Of a DNA stretch of 64,000 bases, positions 1 to 9,897 are shown in pieces; positions within the stretch are counted from its first letter, which is position 1; each line of letters begins with the position of its first letter. A model generated the notes under the pieces. The model saw only the letters and a program-made list of their open reading frames with translations. It searched no databases and had not been told where the DNA came from. The DNA is from DASQDN01 sp963844855. GTDB lineage: Bacteria; Acidobacteriota; Terriglobia; Bryobacterales; Bryobacteraceae. Location of the stretch: the NCBI GenBank assembly GCA_963844855.1, contig CAWJQP010000018.1, positions 1 to 64,000 of the forward strand, in the 5' to 3' direction. The translations under genes and the position numbers were made by a program.

Positions 1-4
1 AACG

Positions 5-1049
5 CTAGCGAACCTGGATGGCGACCTTTAACACTTCGTCTTTTCGTCGAGCGAAGAGGTCATAGGCTTCGCTTATTTGATCCAAGGTGAATGTATGGGT
101 CAATAGCGGAACCAGATTTAGCCGGTGGGCCTGCACCAACCGCATCAGACGGGCCATGCGCTCCTTCCCGCCCGGACAAAGCGTTGTTACGATCGTCTGG
201 TCAGCAAGTCCTGCGCCAAATGCCTCCAGCGGTATACGCAAGTGGCCGGAGTAAACCCCTACACTCGACAAGGTTCCGCCTGGTCGAAGAACGCGTAGCG
301 CGTTCTCGAAGGTTTCCTGAAGGCCAAGCGCCTCGATGGCCACGTCAACACCGCGCCCGTGCGTTTTTGCCAGAATCATCCCCACCGGCTGAGCCGAGGA
401 GAGAAACGTGTGAGTTGCGCCGAAGAGCTTGGCGGTCTGTAGCCGGTGAGGTTCAGAATCGACCGCAAATATTTGGGCCGCTCCGCGCAATTTGGCTCCG
501 AGCGTGGCGCAGAGTCCGATCGGTCCTTGCGCAAAGACGGCTACCGTGTCGCCAAGCTGTATGTTGCCGTTCTCCGCCGCAGCGAAGCCAGTCGAGGCTA
601 TATCCGCAAGCAACAGACACCTCTTCATCTCTGAGATCGTCCGGCACGAGGGTCAGGTTAGCCTGGGCGTAAGGAATAAGCACATACTCGGCTTGAGTGC
701 CGTCGATTGTGTTGCCGAGCCGCCAGCCCCCCAGCCCGCCACCACACTGAGATGTATGACCACCGAGGCAGGGTTCGCATTGTCCGCACGGAGTGATCGC
801 GCCTACAAGAACTCTTTGACCGACTTCATAGCCTATCAAACCGGGTCCTAGTTCATGAATGACTCCGACAGCCTCATGACCGATGGTCAACCCAGGTATT
901 ACTGGATATTCGCCTTTGATGATGTGGATGTCTGTCCCACAGATTGTTGTGAGATGTACCTTTATGACGGCCTCTCCATATCCGGGACTTGGAATCGGTT
1001 TTTCTTCCAGAGTGAAGTTCCCAGGACCGTGAAACACATTTGCTTTCAT
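5..1049 (-). pseudogene. Zinc-dependent alcohol dehydrogenase, frameshifted
   Basis: Medium-chain zinc alcohol/threonine-type dehydrogenase. The N-terminal part (about 1-145) has the catalytic-zinc cysteine in TTICGTD, the GHE motif and a structural-zinc cluster (CGQCEPCLGGHTSQC). The reading frame then slips near 617, after LVPDDLRDEE, and continues one frame over with LLLADIASTGF, a Rossmann GPIGL segment and a normal C-terminus. One extra base in the CAACAGACACC stretch explains it; joined, the protein is about 345 aa, the usual family length. It is the last gene of the minus-strand run deacylase-Usp-L,D-transpeptidase, after a 213-nt gap. Substrate unknown. Pseudogene versus sequencing error cannot be decided here. 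Confidence 0.85.
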
Positions 1050-1262
1050 AAATCCGGGGCCGCTGTAATACGCTCAACTTGCTGTACTGCGGGTGTCATC
1101 ATTTTCTTCGTCCTTGCCTTTCCGCAAGGACTAGTGCAATCGCAAGGCCCAGCTGTGACGCATGAAATGGCCGCAGATTTAGGTAGGAATCGTGGGCATT
1201 TGCGCCCTTTGACACAGTACTTGGGTTTGGTGACGCAACAAGAATGGAACGGTCGGCAGTCG

Positions 1263-2924
1263 TTAGGGATGAGTTCGATTCAACTGTTTATCCAACGCTG
1301 CGTCATGCCCGTAGATGTCATCGAAGAACCGAACTTCGCCGCCTTGAAGGACAACTGCTGTTGCATACACGATCAGAACGGGGATGGCAGGGTTCACGTC
1401 AACCTGGACTGTTCCGGCGCCGTTCATCGACGCCGCAATCCGTTCAGAGTTCCATTCCGGGTTGTTTCGTAATACCCATTCTGCGAGCGCCTGCGGCCGC
1501 TCTACTCGGATACATCCATGGCTGAAATCTCGCCGCATTTTTGAGAACAGATGCTGAGCCGGAGTATCGTGCAGGTACACATCGTTATCGTTCGGAAAGA
1601 TGAATTTGACGAGTCCTAAAGCGTTCTCGGGTCCCGGTAGCTGGCGAATCCGCCATTTGCCGTTGCGCAGCAGGGATAGAGTTCTGTCGCTTACTGCGTG
1701 CTCTCTCGTGACCGTACCATCGGGTGTAACAATCTGGAAATCCCGATAAGCCTCGCTTGAGCCCGTTCGTTGTAGCGCGGGCAGAATCTCACTCCGAACG
1801 ATGCTTAACGGGACGTTCCAGTACGGCCTGAAGATCACATGCTTCAGTTCAGCCGCAAATACCGGAGTCCTATGCCGGTAAGCCTTGCCGACAACTACTT
1901 TCATATCGAGTTCAGTTAAATACGCGTTATTCAGCCCGCGTAGACGGAACTCGGGAATGTTCACGACGATGGGCGGTCGAGGGAAATCGTGCGGAACCCA
2001 ACGCCAGCGTTCCAGCGTGAGCTGTAGTTGGCGCACGCGGCGTGTCAACGGCGTATTCAGTTCGTGCAACGTTCTGGCGTCGATCCGACCGTCAGGGTCT
2101 AGGCCGTGACGGATCTGGAAGCGTTTCACAGCGTCGACAAGCGGGCTTTGGTAAACTTGCATTTCCCCGGAAACAACCGCATCATCGGGCAAGTCGCCCA
2201 AGAGACGAAGCAGTTCTGTCAACCTCTTGATGCCGCTGTATGTGCCGCCGGGTTTGAGCGGTTCGGTCTGCGGTGGCAAAGGTTCGCTGTTGGCTCTTCG
2301 AGCGAGTCCAAGGTACGATTGCAGAGCCTTTTGCGTTCGCCGATAGCCGTCAAATGGGGGCTCTACACTCTCAAGAACGCCTCGCGCATCAAGGGCGTTT
2401 AGTAGACACTCTCGTAGCACACTTGCAGGATCGTGGTGATTGCGCGTAGTCCTAAAATCGGGGTGGACCGACTTGGGATTCACTTTGCCCGCAGTAATAT
2501 CGGAGATATAGCGCATCGCACTAATTGTGAGAGCTAAGTCGAAGCGAGCGAGATCGCGCGCTGAGGCGCCCGATTTCTGAAGCCCACGTAGACGCGATGA
2601 CCAGCGCGGACCATCGTAATCCTCTGGGTCTAGACCTTTCCAGTCGGCGGTGATTAGAGCCTCGATGATGGCGCCAGCTGCAACGGTAGGCAAACTATCC
2701 CGAGTCCAGGCCAAAGAGTAGTTCGCTGTGCTATAAAACTCCGTAACTTGTGGCCTGTAGGCCGAAAACTCCGGCCACCGCAGGTCAGGAAGCAAGCTAC
2801 TAATCAAAAGTTCGCGTAGTTCCGTTGCGGCATCGGGACGGGAGTCCGTCAGCGTCGGATTCCCGCGGGGCGGAGCCGCCAACATCCAAACAACCGCAGC
2901 GATGCTTGTAATCCAATGAGTCAC
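1263..2924 (-). CDS. L,D-transpeptidase (YcbB/YkuD family)
   Basis: Peptidoglycan 3-3 crosslinking enzyme of the large YcbB-like type, 553 aa. Order seen: hydrophobic N-terminus (about 1-20, probable export signal), a scaffold domain (about 50-170), a peptidoglycan-binding-type segment near 240-300 (DAVKRFQIRHGLDPDGRID), then the YkuD catalytic domain with the signature FSHGCIRVERPQALAEWVL, whose Cys is the nucleophile and whose His and Arg are conserved. The start is GTG at 2922-2924, with only 18 nt to the upstream Usp stop, so the two are probably cotranscribed. Acts in the periplasm. An envelope crosslinker within a stress cluster suggests a role in non-growing or stressed cells; that is inference. 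Confidence 0.9.
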   Translation of the reverse strand: MTHWITSIAAVVWMLAAPPRGNPTLTDSRPDAATELRELLISSLLPDLRWPEFSAYRPQVTEFYSTANYSLAWTRDSLPTVAAGAIIEALITADWKGLDPEDYDGPRWSSRLRGLQKSGASARDLARFDLALTISAMRYISDITAGKVNPKSVHPDFRTTRNHHDPASVLRECLLNALDARGVLESVEPPFDGYRRTQKALQSYLGLARRANSEPLPPQTEPLKPGGTYSGIKRLTELLRLLGDLPDDAVVSGEMQVYQSPLVDAVKRFQIRHGLDPDGRIDARTLHELNTPLTRRVRQLQLTLERWRWVPHDFPRPPIVVNIPEFRLRGLNNAYLTELDMKVVVGKAYRHRTPVFAAELKHVIFRPYWNVPLSIVRSEILPALQRTGSSEAYRDFQIVTPDGTVTREHAVSDRTLSLLRNGKWRIRQLPGPENALGLVKFIFPNDNDVYLHDTPAQHLFSKMRRDFSHGCIRVERPQALAEWVLRNNPEWNSERIAASMNGAGTVQVDVNPAIPVLIVYATAVVLQGGEVRFFDDIYGHDAALDKQLNRTHP

Positions 2925-2942
2925 GACTCAGTTCCCAGTTGC

Positions 2943-3809
2943 TCATATCCTGAGGACCGGACAGGGCGATTCGCAAACGATTGCATGACCGTTAGTGCGA
3001 AGGCTGCCGAAAGACTTTTGCCCTCTCCCGCGTCCGATCACAACCAAGTCGACATTGTGCTGCAAGGCCGCGCCGCGCACGACGCTGGCGGGGCTGCCCC
3101 CTTCAAGACACACTTCCAGGGTGGTTCCGGCCTGGCGCTGCAACACACTAAGTCGCTCGCGAGCCCATTCCAAAAGGTACCGCCTGAATTCTGCATCGCG
3201 ACTACCGGCCGAACTCACTTCAGGTGCGCCTACCGAATGAACAAGCCGGAGCTTGGCATTGTACGCGGTTGCGAGATCAGCGGCGCAGCGGATCAAGTCA
3301 GCGCCTTCGGGCACGAGGTCGATAGCGCATAGCATGTTGCGGCAATCCAGATGGTCGGCCGTCTCCGGATCCTCCGTGTGTGCAGCAGTCCAAACAGCGC
3401 AGTCGGCGTCATGAAGTACCTTTGCAGTAACGGAGCCGACGAGCAGGCTGCGGAATTTTCCGTAGCCGTGAGTCGGCATCATGATCAAATCGACATCGTG
3501 CTGCTCTGCAAATGCAGTGATCTGCACGGCAGGGTCGCCATGAAGGACGACCCTGCTAACCTGGGGCGCCTCCAGAGTTACTAGGTAGGAGGCAATCTGT
3601 TTTTCGCCTGATTGCAGCATCGCCGGAATGTCGAACATGACTGGATATGGCGCATCAATGCTTCCATACCAGCCGGCCGGGATGTTGACCACGTGTAAGA
3701 CTGTGATCTTTGACTGAAACTGGCGCGCCATCGACATTACGAACGGCTCGGCAGCGCGGCACCGACCCGAAAAATCGACCGGAAACAGTATGTGTTTGAA
3801 GTGTGGCAT
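2943..3809 (-). CDS. Universal stress protein, two UspA domains
   Basis: 288 aa with two UspA domains in tandem (about 1-145 and 155-288). The first begins HILFPVDFSG and carries the nucleotide-loop segment MMPTHGYGKFRSLLVGS; the second ends VVIGRGRGQKSFGSLRTNGHAI. Tandem Usp proteins are cytoplasmic and often bind ATP; the second loop is unusual in having RGRG in place of the usual HG. It starts 2 nt after the stop of the YbaK-like deacylase and ends 18 nt before the L,D-transpeptidase, so it sits in an operon. A paralogue of the same build lies at 9064-9897. Confidence 0.93.
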   Translation of the reverse strand: MPHFKHILFPVDFSGRCRAAEPFVMSMARQFQSKITVLHVVNIPAGWYGSIDAPYPVMFDIPAMLQSGEKQIASYLVTLEAPQVSRVVLHGDPAVQITAFAEQHDVDLIMMPTHGYGKFRSLLVGSVTAKVLHDADCAVWTAAHTEDPETADHLDCRNMLCAIDLVPEGADLIRCAADLATAYNAKLRLVHSVGAPEVSSAGSRDAEFRRYLLEWARERLSVLQRQAGTTLEVCLEGGSPASVVRGAALQHNVDLVVIGRGRGQKSFGSLRTNGHAIVCESPCPVLRI

Positions 3810-3811
3810 AA

Positions 3812-4318
3812 CTAACTCCGCGCTAATGCGCTAGCCGTGGGCATCAGCTTATCTGGATGCGCAAATTGATTGACAACGGGATCGGCCAAGCGTACATAGT
3901 CCGCGACGCTCATGTGGATCGCGTCACGATGAGTGCCCGCATTGAAGAAGATGTAGGTTTCGTCGGCCAGTCGTGTGTCCATATACACCGGCAGTCCGAA
4001 TAACGGTCCAAATGGTGGGAAGGCTCCTATCTCGCTATCGGGGAATCTTTCGCGAACTTCTTCTTCAGTTGCCAGGCGGACAGAATGCAAATTGACGGCT
4101 TCTGCGAGTTCGTCGAGATTCACCTTGCAGTCGGCTGGAAGTACCGCCATCGCGTAACCGTAAAGGCCGCGGACAATCACGGTTTTTGCGAGCATATACG
4201 CCGGCAGGTGTTCAGCGTCGGCTACTTCTCGAGCACGGTACGCATTCGCATGGCTGGTATGCACGTGAGGGATTCCGAAGCGTTCAAGCATGTCAAGACA
4301 GCGTCGGAGAGTATTCAT
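3812..4318 (-). CDS. YbaK/ProX-type aminoacyl-tRNA deacylase
   Basis: About 168 aa, a YbaK/EbsC-type editing domain that hydrolyses mischarged aminoacyl-tRNA (Cys-tRNA(Pro) or Ala-tRNA(Pro) in characterised relatives; the substrate here is unknown). Visible: LAKTVIVRG near residue 45 with the conserved Lys, a middle segment GAFPPFGPLFGLPVYMD, and NAGTHRDAIHMSVADYVRL near the end. I take the ATG at 4318, preceded by AAGGAGG at good spacing, rather than an upstream ATG at 4420 that would add 34 non-homologous residues. First gene of the run into Usp and L,D-transpeptidase. Confidence 0.85.
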   Translation of the reverse strand: MNTLRRCLDMLERFGIPHVHTSHANAYRAREVADAEHLPAYMLAKTVIVRGLYGYAMAVLPADCKVNLDELAEAVNLHSVRLATEEEVRERFPDSEIGAFPPFGPLFGLPVYMDTRLADETYIFFNAGTHRDAIHMSVADYVRLADPVVNQFAHPDKLMPTASALARS

Positions 4319-4547
4319 GACAGCCTCCTTCTTTCTGTTCAACCAAGAGCAACTAGAGAACCAGCTTTTCGTAGCGGAGACTCGGCGAATCGCGATGAGT
4401 TTTCGCGTAAAGGCGAGCATTCAGAAGTTAAGGCCTGAGGGTTTGCACGCAGACTGCGCGAAAGTACGCATGTTGCAGCGCCGACAGCAGACACGTTAGT
4501 AACAGTTCAGACCAACGGTGTTTTGGAGAGCATGCGCCGCATCGCAA

Positions 4548-4800
4548 TCACATCACCGCGATGAGAAGCTTCTCGCCGGGTTTCCGCGAGCGCCCCCCAT
4601 GAGGAGCTATCGCGAACGCGAGCAGGATGAAACTGAGGACTGCACCGATGGCGCCGAGGCGGATACGATGGCCAGTGCGCAACCGACCCGCGATGCCCCG
4701 CTGTCACGTGCAGAAACACGATCAGAGCCAGCGGACATCTACCAGGGCGGTCCCGGAGGTTGGGGGCGTCTTTTCCACTCCTTCATGGAACTGGTTAGAC
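4548..4800 (-). pseudogene. Degraded small membrane protein
   Basis: No intact frame, but reading the minus strand with two frame changes gives a coherent small membrane protein: a start near 4800 (frame EGVEKTPPTSGTALVDVRW), a hydrophobic stretch LALIVFLHVTAG, then GIAGRLRTGHRIRLG, a second hydrophobic segment AIGAVLSFILLAFAIA and PHGGRSRKPGEKLLIAVM to a stop at 4548. Two transmembrane segments with a basic linker are plausible. Family not recognised. The frame changes fall near 4720 and 4690. It may be a decayed gene or an error-rich stretch; low certainty. Confidence 0.4.
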
Positions 4801-4871
4801 GGTTCCGATCCGGATGTAGATGAATCCCCGACAGAACAAGCCGGGCGCAATCATGGACCGCACCCAAGCTT

Positions 4872-5592
4872 TCATGAGACCCAGCCCTGTTGTGTAAGCA
4901 CGCTGCGTTCAGCGGCCACCTTGACCGATCGGAGCATCATTCGTCGAATCAGGAGAATTCCCAGAGACAGAAGGGACCAATACATTCGGAACTTCTCACG
5001 CGCGCAGGCGTTGGTTGCTATAGCGCGGGTCTCAGTTCGAAACACGGAGCTTGTCGCTCCCATCTCATCCGAGCGGAGTGTCCAGACGATCTTGACGTAA
5101 TCCGGCTCGGTGAATGCCGCGAACTCCTCGGACGGCAGTGAGCGAAATATGACATTGGCTTCCCACGGCTTGGTAACGGCGCCAACAACGATCTCCTTTC
5201 CCGGCGATTCCGCCAAGACCACCCATCCGAGGGACTGCATGTCCGTGAGCAATCTGTGGACCTGCGTCAAGCTGTCGGGAGGAGTGGCGCCGAGAATCAG
5301 TTCGCGGCCCCTGAACACCGCGCGAACCAAGTAGCTTGTACAGGTCTATGTCCCGAGCCACCGCGAGCGTCACAGCGGCGGGCGCCGTCACGTGTACGTG
5401 ATGACGCTCCGCAATTTCGCACACTGGCGTGAACCGGTCGAGCGACTCGTCATGTTCGTCCGGATTCGGACGCGGTGGATGTCCGTACCGGGACCAAGTC
5501 ACGCCCACATACGTCACGTACGTGCCGACCGCGAGCCCAACTCCGGCCGCCGCCCATCGAAGACCTGAACGGAAAATGGATTGCGCAGCCAT
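4872..5592 (-). pseudogene. SRPBCC-type (cyclase/dehydrase fold) protein, frameshifted
   Basis: Two overlapping frames join into one protein of about 235 aa. The N-terminus has one transmembrane segment (SGLRWAAAGVGLAVGTYVTY), then a lipid/ligand-binding SRPBCC-like domain starting HHVHVTAPAAVTLAVARDIDL. After a slip near 5330 it continues VRAVFRGRELILGAT, then GWVVLAESPGKEIVVGAVT, FRSLPSEEFAAFTEPDYVKI, RTETRAIAT and a hydrophobic C-terminus. Conserved hypothetical proteins of this pattern occur in acidobacteria; no reaction is known. A single indel near 5325-5335 accounts for the break. Start ATG at 5592. Confidence 0.7.
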
Positions 5593-5841
5593 GCTAATCG
5601 ACTCGCAGAGCAGTCGTAGGGCCTTCCGTAACCAAGCTTCAGGTAGACCAAGCGGAACACCACTCTAAGTCCTTCTCTGCACCCAGCTGATGTAGATGGC
5701 GATCCGTAACGTTCGAATTGCTTGTCTCTCGATCGGGTCAATTGAGCCACGCCCGAGCCGGCGACCAGTATCACACTTTAATCGCGTCGAGATCGGTAGC
5801 GATCACTCGAAATTCCACTGTGGAGCTCCCACGTTGGATAT

Positions 5842-6279
5842 TCATCTTGTTGGCTCCAGAATACCGGCAACAGACAACGCAGTCAAAAGAGGCCCCACTG
5901 ATTCCGGATCCAGCGCCCTCGTGAGGTCGTCGGCGGTAATGATTCCGACCAATGTATCGTTTCTATCGATGATCGGCACGCGACGGATGTGATGTTCCGT
6001 CATGGCTTTGAGCACCAGCGGTATGTCGTCGCTATCATGGCAGCACACGACAGGGGAGTGCATTATCTCGCGCACGCGCTTATAGAAGCTATTCTCGCCG
6101 TCGGCACAGATGTGGATGGCAAGATCCCTGTCAGTAAAAATGCCAACTGGACATTTATTCCGCCCAACCACCGGTAGCGCGCCAACGTTTCGGTCGCGCA
6201 TGATTATCGCTGCTAGATCCACACGATCGTCCGGCGAGCAGAATGCGACATGCTGTGTCATTATCTCTGCACAAGTCAT
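5842..6279 (-). CDS. CBS-domain pair protein
   Basis: 145 aa consisting of two CBS motifs: EIMTQHVAFCSPDDRVDLAA ... VGIFTDRDLAI (about 5-60) and REIMHSPVVCCHDSDDIPL ... LVGIITADDLTRAL (about 70-130). Stand-alone CBS pairs bind adenine nucleotides and act as energy or redox sensors; the partner is unknown. ATG at 6279 has GGGAGGC upstream. Its start is 18 nt after the stop of the PatZ-like gene, so it is probably expressed with it and the upstream Usp. The 250 nt beyond its stop hold nothing recognisable. Confidence 0.9.
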   Translation of the reverse strand: MTCAEIMTQHVAFCSPDDRVDLAAIIMRDRNVGALPVVGRNKCPVGIFTDRDLAIHICADGENSFYKRVREIMHSPVVCCHDSDDIPLVLKAMTEHHIRRVPIIDRNDTLVGIITADDLTRALDPESVGPLLTALSVAGILEPTR

Positions 6280-6297
6280 AAAAAGCCTCCCAGTCGC

Positions 6298-9054
6298 TTA
6301 TCCAGTAGAGGTTAGTGCAATTGAACTGCCGGTCCTTGAGCACGCGACGGAAAGAGTTGCCTCAATGAGTTCTTCTGCTCGGTTGAAGTGAACGTCAAAC
6401 CCCAGCTTGCGGCTGAGGTTTTGCATGGCAACGTTTGACGGCGCGATCCAGCCTTGGATGGTGTCCAGCCTCTCTTCGCGACCTATCTCAATGAGGCGGC
6501 GCAGCAGTTCTGCTCCAAGCCCGCGTCGTTGAAAGTTATCGGAAACAATAAGGGCGAACTCGCCCGAGTTCATCTCGGTGTCTCGAATAAGGCGGCCCAC
6601 ACCAACGATTTCACCCCTACCATCGTCGTTTTCCAGCCGTTCCGCCACTAAAGCCATCTCCAAATCGTAGTCAATCGCGCACACGTGCGAAAGACGGTCG
6701 TGTGCTGTTCTCTGCTGATAAGAGATTCCGGCAAGATAACGCATGTGCACGGTTTGATCAGACAGTTTTCCATGAAAAACTACCATCTTTGGTTCGTCCT
6801 CAGGACGTATCGGTCGGATGCGCAAATGGTCGCCGCCGCGTGTAACCCACTCTCCGGAGTACTGCGTAGGGTACGGACGAATGGCTGAGCGCGGAAGTTG
6901 CTCATCACGCACGGACGCGGGGTGCAGGATCATACGAGCGTCGAGCGCGCAGATGTAGTGTTCTGAAGCAGACAACGGATTGATATCTATCTCTCGGATG
7001 CGCGGCTGCTCGACTACCAGTCGGCTGAATCGGACCAGGATTCGTTCGAGTAGTCCTAGATCGACGGACGAACGGCCCCGAACTCCATTCAACGCGGTAA
7101 AAACTTTCGTCTGCTCCATCAGGCGGCGCGCCAGGATCGTGTTGAGTGGTGGTAATCCTAAAGCTCTATCTCGAAAAACTTCCACGAGCTCACCACCGAG
7201 TCCGAACAAGATCACAGGTCCAAATTGTGGGTCCTGGCTGCTACCGAGAATTAGTTCATAACCTGACCGCCGCATGGGCTGAACGGATACGCCCTTGAAG
7301 TGTCCCGGCCCGGCTTTTTTGGCCACAGACTGTCGAATTGACCTGAATGCCTCGCGAACGGCTCCTTCCGTTGTGATGTTCAATACGACGCCGCCAACAT
7401 CTGTTTTATGGGTAATCGTTTCGGAGTGCAGCTTTAGTACGATCGGGAAGCCAAGACGAACAGCGGCGCCCACCGCTTCTTCCTCATCGTCAGCAACCAC
7501 GGTCTCGACGACAGGAATGCCATAGCTCGTTAGTATCTGCTTGGATTCAACCTCAGATAATACAGTCCTGCCGCTCTGCATCGCCGTTTCTATAATTGTG
7601 GAGGCCGAAGTTGATGTTGGGCCCAGCCCCTCTTCATCGAGGACCGGAGTCTCATACAACGAATGAAGGTTTCGGCTGTATTGCCACATGTACTCGAAAA
7701 CACGGGCCGCGGAATCTGGGTAAGGAAACGATGGGATGCCACCGGAATTCAGAATGCTCTCCGCCTCCTGCATGCTTCTTCCACCCATGAAACTAGCGAG
7801 GACCGGCTTTCGCGACTTACAATTCTTCACCAAGGAGTTGGCGATATCTGAGGGCGAGGTCATGCCCTGAGGGGTCACTATCGCGAGCAGACCATCTGTG
7901 CTGGGATCAGCTAAGGCCACTCTAGTCGCATTGCAATATGTCTCCGCGGACGCATCCCCGAGCACATCTATCGGGTTCGAATGGCTCCAATGAGCGGGTA
8001 ACAAGGAATTAAGTTCTTCGATCGTGGAGGAGGATAGTTCGGCCAAAGACCCTTCATATTCGACCAAAGTATCGGTAGCCAGCACACCCGGCCCGCCTGC
8101 ATTTGTCACAATCGTCAGCTTCGGTCCCGAGGGTCGCGGTTGCTTACCCAGGACGTCTGCCATATAGAAGACGTCCGCCATCGTTTTGACCCGAAGGATG
8201 CCGCACCTTCGGAACGCCGCGTCCAATACAGCATCGCTTCCAGCAAGCGAACCGGTATGCGACACGGTTGCCCTGGCTGCAGCCTCGCTACGTCCCGCCT
8301 TTATCACAACGATTGGCTTCTTTAGCGCCACTTCACGTGCCGCGGTTACAAAACTACGTGCATCGCCGACGGTCTCCATATAGATGACGATACATTTCGT
8401 GGCCGGATCATGGCCGAAGTGCCGTATCACGTCCGCCCATCCAACATCCACCATCGATCCCAGCGAAATCAGAGCACTAAAGCCAACATTCTCTGTAAGA
8501 CTCCAGTCGAGTACGGCCGTACAGAGGGCGCCACTCTGGCTCAAAAACGCCACATGTCCCGGCAGCGCCATAGACGCAGCAAAGGTGGCATTGAGATGGC
8601 CCGCCGGGCTCATTATGCCGAGGCAGTTTGGCCCAATCACTCTCATACCCGAGCGTTGGGCCTGGCTCCGCAGTTCTTGCTCCAGCTTTTCGCCGGCTGG
8701 TCCCGTTTCTCTAAAGCCCGCCGAAATGATCAACGCAGCAGGGATCTGTTTGGAGGCGCACTCTTCGATGATCCCGGGAACCGTCCGAGCAGGCGTGACA
8801 ATTACAGCCAAATCGGGTGTTTCCGAAAGCGAAGAAACGTTGGGATAGGCTTTCAGACCCATAACCCGATCTCGGGCAGTGTTGACCGGGTAAACCTCAC
8901 CCGGGAAAGAAGCGGCGAGCAGGTTATGCATCACGGTATGACCAACCTTGCCCGCCGCATCGGTAGCACCGACTACGGCGATCGACCTTGGATACAAGAA
9001 CGGGTGAAGGGAAGCCGCCCTTTTTCTACCCGGCGCCGACTGAACAGTACTCAT
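6298..9054 (-). CDS. PatZ-like acyl-CoA synthetase (ADP-forming) with GNAT domain
   Basis: 918 aa. An N-terminal CoA-binding Rossmann domain (YPRSIAVVGATDAAGKVG) is followed by a succinyl-CoA-ligase-like domain with the phospho-His segment VSHTGSLAGSD near 260, an ATP-grasp domain (about 480-700; GFPIVLKLHSETITHKTDVG) and a C-terminal GNAT acetyltransferase domain (about 740-900; NFQRRGLGAELLRRLIEIG). This is the layout of the protein lysine acetyltransferase PatZ/YfiQ (886 aa in E. coli) and of acetate-CoA ligases with a GNAT tail. Likely role: acetylation of metabolic enzymes, or ADP-forming acetyl-CoA chemistry. It starts 9 nt after the Usp stop (9064). Confidence 0.92.
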   Translation of the reverse strand: MSTVQSAPGRKRAASLHPFLYPRSIAVVGATDAAGKVGHTVMHNLLAASFPGEVYPVNTARDRVMGLKAYPNVSSLSETPDLAVIVTPARTVPGIIEECASKQIPAALIISAGFRETGPAGEKLEQELRSQAQRSGMRVIGPNCLGIMSPAGHLNATFAASMALPGHVAFLSQSGALCTAVLDWSLTENVGFSALISLGSMVDVGWADVIRHFGHDPATKCIVIYMETVGDARSFVTAAREVALKKPIVVIKAGRSEAAARATVSHTGSLAGSDAVLDAAFRRCGILRVKTMADVFYMADVLGKQPRPSGPKLTIVTNAGGPGVLATDTLVEYEGSLAELSSSTIEELNSLLPAHWSHSNPIDVLGDASAETYCNATRVALADPSTDGLLAIVTPQGMTSPSDIANSLVKNCKSRKPVLASFMGGRSMQEAESILNSGGIPSFPYPDSAARVFEYMWQYSRNLHSLYETPVLDEEGLGPTSTSASTIIETAMQSGRTVLSEVESKQILTSYGIPVVETVVADDEEEAVGAAVRLGFPIVLKLHSETITHKTDVGGVVLNITTEGAVREAFRSIRQSVAKKAGPGHFKGVSVQPMRRSGYELILGSSQDPQFGPVILFGLGGELVEVFRDRALGLPPLNTILARRLMEQTKVFTALNGVRGRSSVDLGLLERILVRFSRLVVEQPRIREIDINPLSASEHYICALDARMILHPASVRDEQLPRSAIRPYPTQYSGEWVTRGGDHLRIRPIRPEDEPKMVVFHGKLSDQTVHMRYLAGISYQQRTAHDRLSHVCAIDYDLEMALVAERLENDDGRGEIVGVGRLIRDTEMNSGEFALIVSDNFQRRGLGAELLRRLIEIGREERLDTIQGWIAPSNVAMQNLSRKLGFDVHFNRAEELIEATLSVACSRTGSSIALTSTG

Positions 9055-9063
9055 CGGACTACC

Positions 9064-9897
9064 TCAGAGGCTGAGAACCGGACATTCACAGTGCCGCATG
9101 ATCGCATAATCGTGAGTACGCAATCGGCCAAGTACGCCGTTGCCACCGCGCCCGATGATCACGAGGCCAGCATTGTGTGATTCAGCAGCGTGGCTTACGA
9201 ATCGCGCAATGTCTCCCGAACCGACACACACGGCTGCTTCGCACTCTGCTAGTTCCTTCATTTCGGCGAGCCGCCCGCGAGCCGCTTCGATGAGATCGGC
9301 CCGTAGCTCTGCATCCATATAGACTTCAGGACGTGTTTCTACCGCCGGGACGGCATGGGCAATCGTGAGTTGAACTCCAAGGCGGTGCGTGAAATTCCCA
9401 GCATATCGAAGAGTGTGGACACCAGTATCATCCAGGTCTACAGCGCACAGGACGTTGGTCAGGTTGGGCGGTGCGGGAGGGCGGTCCACGTCGAGGTGAG
9501 CCGATGTCCAAACAGGACATGGTGTGTCATGAAGAACCTTGGCTGTGACGGAGCCAAGTACAAACCGACGAAACGGCCCGCGGCCGTGCGTCGGCATCAT
9601 GATTAGATCAGCCTTTTCATTGTTGGCATAGCGCACGATCTCTTGGGCTGGATCGCCAATCGCGACATGCCGGTGTACCTTAACTCCGGCGAACTCGTCG
9701 ACGAGAAACTGATCAAGCATTTGATTCAAGCGATCGGTCCGAGGTTCCCAAACGTATGGCTCGAACGGCAGCATTTCAACGTGAAGAAGGATGACTTCCG
9801 CTTCAAACTGACGCGCGTACGACGCGACGTGCCGCGCGGCGATCTTGCATTGGGGCGTGAACTCGACTGGAAAGAGAATGCGTTTGAAGTTAACCAT
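9064..9897 (-). CDS. Universal stress protein, two UspA domains (paralogue)
   Basis: 277 aa, tandem UspA domains: RILFPVEFTPQCK ... MMPTHGRGPFRRFVLGSVTA in the first half and LCAVDLDDTGVHTLRYAG ... VIIGRGGNGVLGRLRTHDYA in the second. Clear paralogue of the protein at 2943-3809. The ATG at 9897 has AAAGGAGC upstream at good spacing. It is the promoter-proximal gene of the Usp-PatZ-CBS run; the 224 nt upstream contain the shared promoter space with the plus-strand receiver gene, but I see no convincing consensus promoter. Confidence 0.93.
   Translation of the reverse strand: MVNFKRILFPVEFTPQCKIAARHVASYARQFEAEVILLHVEMLPFEPYVWEPRTDRLNQMLDQFLVDEFAGVKVHRHVAIGDPAQEIVRYANNEKADLIMMPTHGRGPFRRFVLGSVTAKVLHDTPCPVWTSAHLDVDRPPAPPNLTNVLCAVDLDDTGVHTLRYAGNFTHRLGVQLTIAHAVPAVETRPEVYMDAELRADLIEAARGRLAEMKELAECEAAVCVGSGDIARFVSHAAESHNAGLVIIGRGGNGVLGRLRTHDYAIMRHCECPVLSL

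Noticed and set aside
4627..5100. 157-codon plus-strand frame
   Set aside because: Antisense to the SRPBCC and small membrane remnants; composition is not protein-like.
8410..9180. 256-codon plus-strand frame
   Set aside because: Antisense to the PatZ-like and Usp genes, with no protein family features.
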